Assembly (NCBI RefSeq): GCF_046630445.1
Contig: NC_092343.1
Coordinates: 136,207,501 to 136,271,500 of the forward strand
Direction: 5' to 3'
Length of the DNA stretch: 64,000 nucleotides
Source of the DNA: Rutidosis leptorrhynchoides
Taxonomy: Eukaryota; Streptophyta; Magnoliopsida; Asterales; Asteraceae
The notes under the pieces are model-generated. The model had not been told where the DNA came from, ran no database searches, and was given only the letters and a program-made list of their open reading frames with translations. Position 1 is the stretch's first letter, and every line of letters begins with the position of its first letter. This document shows positions 60,998 through 64,000 of the stretch, one piece after another. Both the position numbers and the translations under genes were made by a program.

Positions 60998-62758
60998 ACT
61001 TATTACTTCTTATGATATGGCCAAAATGGACGATTTTATTTATGTGGTGTCGTTAGGTTGTAACACGTCAGAATTAGCTACCAAAAGAGAGTAACGGTTT
61101 TATCATTTATATTTAGCTGGGGTTCCCTAGCTATAACTCACCTACTTGTCTTCCTTTTAACGAGTAAGTGGTAAATATAACTCAGGTTCGTATTTTTGTA
61201 TATTTGCTCAGTAACGTGAGACAAAAGTGCCTATATAGTTAACCCTAGTGACAAGAGGTGATAGATTAAGATTAACTACTAATATTATAATTTAACTGTA
61301 AAGATAAAGATAGATAGGTATGGAGAATAGAATTCTGATGGGGAACTATCACAAGAGTTTAACTTCCTAGAATAAACACTAAACCTCAATCAACTGGGCT
61401 ATGAACCTAACTGATTTGTCACTAAGAGTTTAGGCTTTGAAGATTCTGGCTAAGACGTATATCCATACTCCCAACGTTAACCTTAGAGGGTTTAAACGAC
61501 TTTATGGATAGAATCCTAGGTACATGAACAAAGTGGTATATCCCGAAAGGAAAGTCTCAACTTTTCTTAATCCTAGGTTGTCTAACTAAAGCAATATTCC
61601 ACCACTTAATACTACGCTATGACTTAACATTAACAGACGTGTAATCTTAGATATTATAAGGTACTGCTAATTGGATTAGAAGTCTCTCCTTTGCGATCAC
61701 TTACTCAACCACGGATCATCTTACAATATCTCAAGAACATTGCTTCTGAAACGAATCATGCTTCTGACGCGAATCATGCTTCTGAGCAAGCCAGTGTTCA
61801 CTGAACTCTATATTGCCTACTCTAACCATAACCTAAATGGGCAGCTCTTTTTTGATGGATAAATGGTTATTCGTACGTAGTTACTATATCCCTATTGTGA
61901 AGTTAAGCACACATAACTACTTACCTTGTATCCTAGGGTTGATCAGGTCCTAATACTAGGTTATCACCACGTGTATAAGCGGAAAGGGTGATCCGTAAAT
62001 TAAACTTCTAAACCGTCGAGGTTTCAGCATAAAAATAGGATAAGTTTTAGATAAATTATTCAATATATAATAAACATTTTTAACAGATAGATAGGCATGC
62101 AAGATGAAAGAAACTTAAAATAACAAGATAACTTTATTAAATTTAGAAAAACGTTCACCGTTTACAGACGACATCTGGACCATTACAAGTGCTGACATCC
62201 TCTAGACCGCTTCTATTACAATCTTCGGCGTTCACCTCCGGGTACTTGATTTCCCGCTCAGAGGTGAGAAGGCCTTGAAAGTTTTAGTGAGAGAAAGTGT
62301 ATTGTAGTGAGAGAGTGAGGAGAGGTGTGTTGAAATTGGATGACAAAAAGCATTTAAATAGATTTGGAATTTCCCTGCAAATGGCTGGCAGGCCGTTTGG
62401 CAGGCTGTTTGGCAGGCCGTTTGCAGGGGCCGTTTGCCAGACCAGCTCGTTTGCAGGGGCCTTTCAATTGGGGCATTTGGCAGGCCGTTTGTGAACCAGG
62501 TAAGTCGTTTGGCAGGCCATTTGGCTTGCCTGGTCAGCTGATTTTACTGGATCGTAACTTGATTTCTTGTCTTACACCGTTTTCGCTCTAGAATCTTCGT
62601 TTTAGCTCCGTTTCTCTTGATTCTTTTTGCATCGTCTTCGTAATTACTTTATCTACAAATTTAACCGAACAAGTGATTATTTTGCTGACAAATTTTTGAA
62701 CTTTATGTTTTTGGGACTCAATATCGGGGGTAAAAACATGACTTTTTAGCCGATATCA
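60998..62758 (-). repeat. Element E 5' LTR (right), about 1.76 kb
   Basis: Minus strand starts TGATATCGGCTAAAAAGTCA and ends near the primer site. A minus-strand TATA-like CTATTTAAATGC lies at about 62352-62364. A run of TTTGGCAGGCCG units is at 62383-62520. Part of it matches the fragment at 33126-34012. Confidence 0.78.
62383..62525. repeat. GC-rich GGCAGGCCGTTT repeat in LTR
   Basis: Degenerate tandem copies of GGCAGGCCGTTT/GCAGGGGCCGTTT just upstream of the minus-strand TATA-like box. The LTR at 63410 has related CCGGCTTGCCAG units at the same relative position. Confidence 0.7.
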
Positions 62759-63024
62759 CTATTGCGACAAGATTTCAATCCCAAAACAAAAAATTTGAAC
62801 GATTTTGCAAATTAGGCGAACCCAGATCTGAAGAACACACTCGACCGAGTGTGTTGATAAACTTGAACGAGTGAGTCTATACACTCGACCGTGTGTATAT
62901 ACACTCGACCGAGTGAGTTTACACACACGACCGAGTGTGTTTGGTTTTCAAGTTTTATTAAAGTTTACTGTTTTGTTTACATTGTTAGACTGCTATTAAT
63001 TGTATGACATAGCATTGCTATAGT
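62759..63024. other. Interval with clustered CACTCGACCGAGTG near-palindromes
   Basis: Between element E and a gag-like remnant. Positions 62834-62941 hold four to five near-palindromic ACACTCGACCGAGTGTG units. The same motif occurs in the copia LTR at 28806-28867. No gene. Confidence 0.5.
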
Positions 63025-63409
63025 ATGTCAGGTGGACCTTTTATTGGAACCTGGAAGTTCGATATTGACTGTAGGAGAATTTTAGCGAAGCATCGACCAA
63101 TCAGGGTAGAATAAAAGGTTATTGTAACTCGTGCTACACATGATCTCTGGGAGGGTATCGAGTGTTTGGCCTTTCTTAATGTAGGCAATTGATATTGTCC
63201 AAAGCTGGTCCGGGATTTCTATTCTAGTATGGCATTAGAGGATGGTAAAAAGAAGTATGTTCATGCTAGCTTCTTTGGACAACACATTAGATGGACCGTG
63301 GAGGAATTCTCCGATCTTTTGAATATTCCACATTCAGGTGTTAGCAAAGACCTGAGGAAAATACCTAATAGGTTCAATGCAACAGAAGTTACGGTAAGAT
63401 TGTGTAAAT
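63025..63409 (+). pseudogene. Retrotransposon gag-like N-terminal remnant
   Basis: One frame from ATG 63025 (MSGGPFIGTWKFDIDCRRIL) with two stops (TAA near 63112, TGA near 63190). It continues YCPKLVRDFYSSMALEDGKK and HIRWTVEEFSDLLNIPHSGV until the LTR at 63410. The LVRDFYSS...F.G..I.W....F..LLNIP pattern resembles the N-terminal domain of Athila/Tat gag-like proteins (putative plant transposon protein). It is cut by the next LTR insertion. Confidence 0.55.
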
Positions 63410-64000
63410 TGATATCGGCCAAAAAGTCACGATTTTACCCCCAATATTAAGCCCTAAATCAATAAAGTTCCAAACTTTATCGCCAAAATATTCGCTTTAT
63501 CGGTTAATTTTGTAGATTAACTAATTAAAAGGGCAATTCAATAAGAATCAAGTAAAATGGAGCTAAAACGAAGATTCTAGAGCGAAAACGGTGAAAGACA
63601 AGTTACGGCCCCGGAAACCAAGGTACGATCCCGGAAACAATCATGACGATCCATGCAAAATAGCAAACCAGTACCAAAACAGCCTGATAGGCCGGCTTGC
63701 CAGGCCGGCTTTCTATTTGGCTCCGGATTGCCATATCAACCAGACACCGGGCACATCAAACGGGCTGTTGCACCGGCTTGCCAGACATCGGGCACCCACG
63801 TCGGGCTGTAGCACCGGCTTGCCACGCTGCCCTACCACCCATTACCAGCCAAGGATATTTCTATAAATAGGGACCTTTGGGCTCATTTTTAGACACACTC
63901 AACTTTCACCAACAAAAATCACTTATATTTTACTTCCATAATTCTTAATTTATTTTTAATTCTCTTTTACAACTTCTCGGCTTTCTCTCTTTGGTTTATC
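63410..64000 (+). repeat. Element F: start of an Athila-type LTR, continues beyond window
   Basis: Starts TGATATCGGCCAAAAAGTCA. Its first roughly 197 bp are the reverse complement of 54611-54807. It contains CCGGCTTGCCAG repeats (63680-63830) and a TATA box at 63862-63869. Short ORFs here are repeat artefacts. Confidence 0.8.
63862..63869 (+). promoter_or_regulatory. Element F LTR TATA box
   Basis: TATAAATA in CTATAAATAGGGACC; ACACACTCAACTTTCACC about 30 bp downstream looks like the 5' end of the element RNA. Confidence 0.65.

Larger units (their letters stand above)
54614..62758 (-). mobile_element. Element E: Athila-like Ty3/gypsy element lacking pol
   Basis: In minus orientation: 5' LTR 62758 to about 60998, primer site 60995-60977, unassigned ORF, leader, Athila-ORF1-like gag 58083-56340, non-coding 3' region, polypurine tract, 3' LTR from 54807 cut at 54614. 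Both LTRs start TGATATCGG and share their first roughly 195 bp. No RT or integrase is visible. Confidence 0.8.

Noticed and set aside
54611..63606. About 197-bp near-perfect inverted repeat at both ends of a 9-kb segment, suggesting a TIR transposon
   Set aside because: Both ends begin TGATATCGG next to Athila-type signals, and a third copy lies at about 62569-62758. They are LTR starts of two oppositely oriented elements.

Overview
This is a plant nuclear sequence, almost certainly from a eudicot, and an interspersed-repeat region rather than gene space. The window is packed with nested LTR retrotransposons (Ty3/gypsy of chromovirus and Athila-like type, Ty1/copia), a CACTA transposon end and two tRNA-derived SINEs. 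I see no intact host gene, tRNA, rRNA or CRISPR array. A daisy-family host (Asteraceae) is only an impression from the repeat types. The one host locus I recognise is a dead NADP-dependent alkenal double-bond reductase gene (minus strand, pieces between 13374 and 28633).

Left part, 1-11109: element A (+), a Tekay/Del-like gypsy element with about 3.26-kb LTRs. Its 5' LTR is cut by the window edge. It carries two extra ORFs between primer binding site and gag: an acidic repeat protein and an F-box protein with Sel1-like repeats. A is inserted in an older LTR end of its own family, which itself sits in a copia gag remnant (11110-11361, minus, with its LTR from 11399).

Middle part, 11945-33125: the reductase pseudogene. 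Its last exon was hit by a SINE (7-8 bp duplication AGATATT), and the SINE was then hit by element B (13661-26900, minus, 5-bp duplication GATGA). B is a second, nearly full-length copy of the same family as A, with the same two extra ORFs. A second SINE with a 15-bp duplication lies in an intron. A copia element (28665 to about 32000), missing most of gag, protease and integrase, sits just upstream of the first recognisable exon.

Right part, 33126-64000: an Athila-type LTR fragment is interrupted by a CACTA element (34013). The CACTA element is interrupted by gypsy element D (35909-54613, minus, decayed). D's right LTR is interrupted by element C (43882-51952, duplication GACAC), a non-autonomous LTR element with its own ORF and no gag-pol. 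At 54611-54613 D's LTR is fused to a truncated LTR of Athila-like element E (54614-62758, minus). E retains an Athila-ORF1-like gag and an unassigned decayed ORF, but no pol. Next come a gag-like remnant (63025-63409) and the start of another Athila-type LTR (63410 to the window end, +).

The strongest candidate for something unusual is the transduplicated F-box gene plus acidic ORF, carried and conserved in both A and B. A and B have different inactivating mutations, so comparing them points to an intact ancestor. All reading was by eye; percentages and boundaries are approximate.
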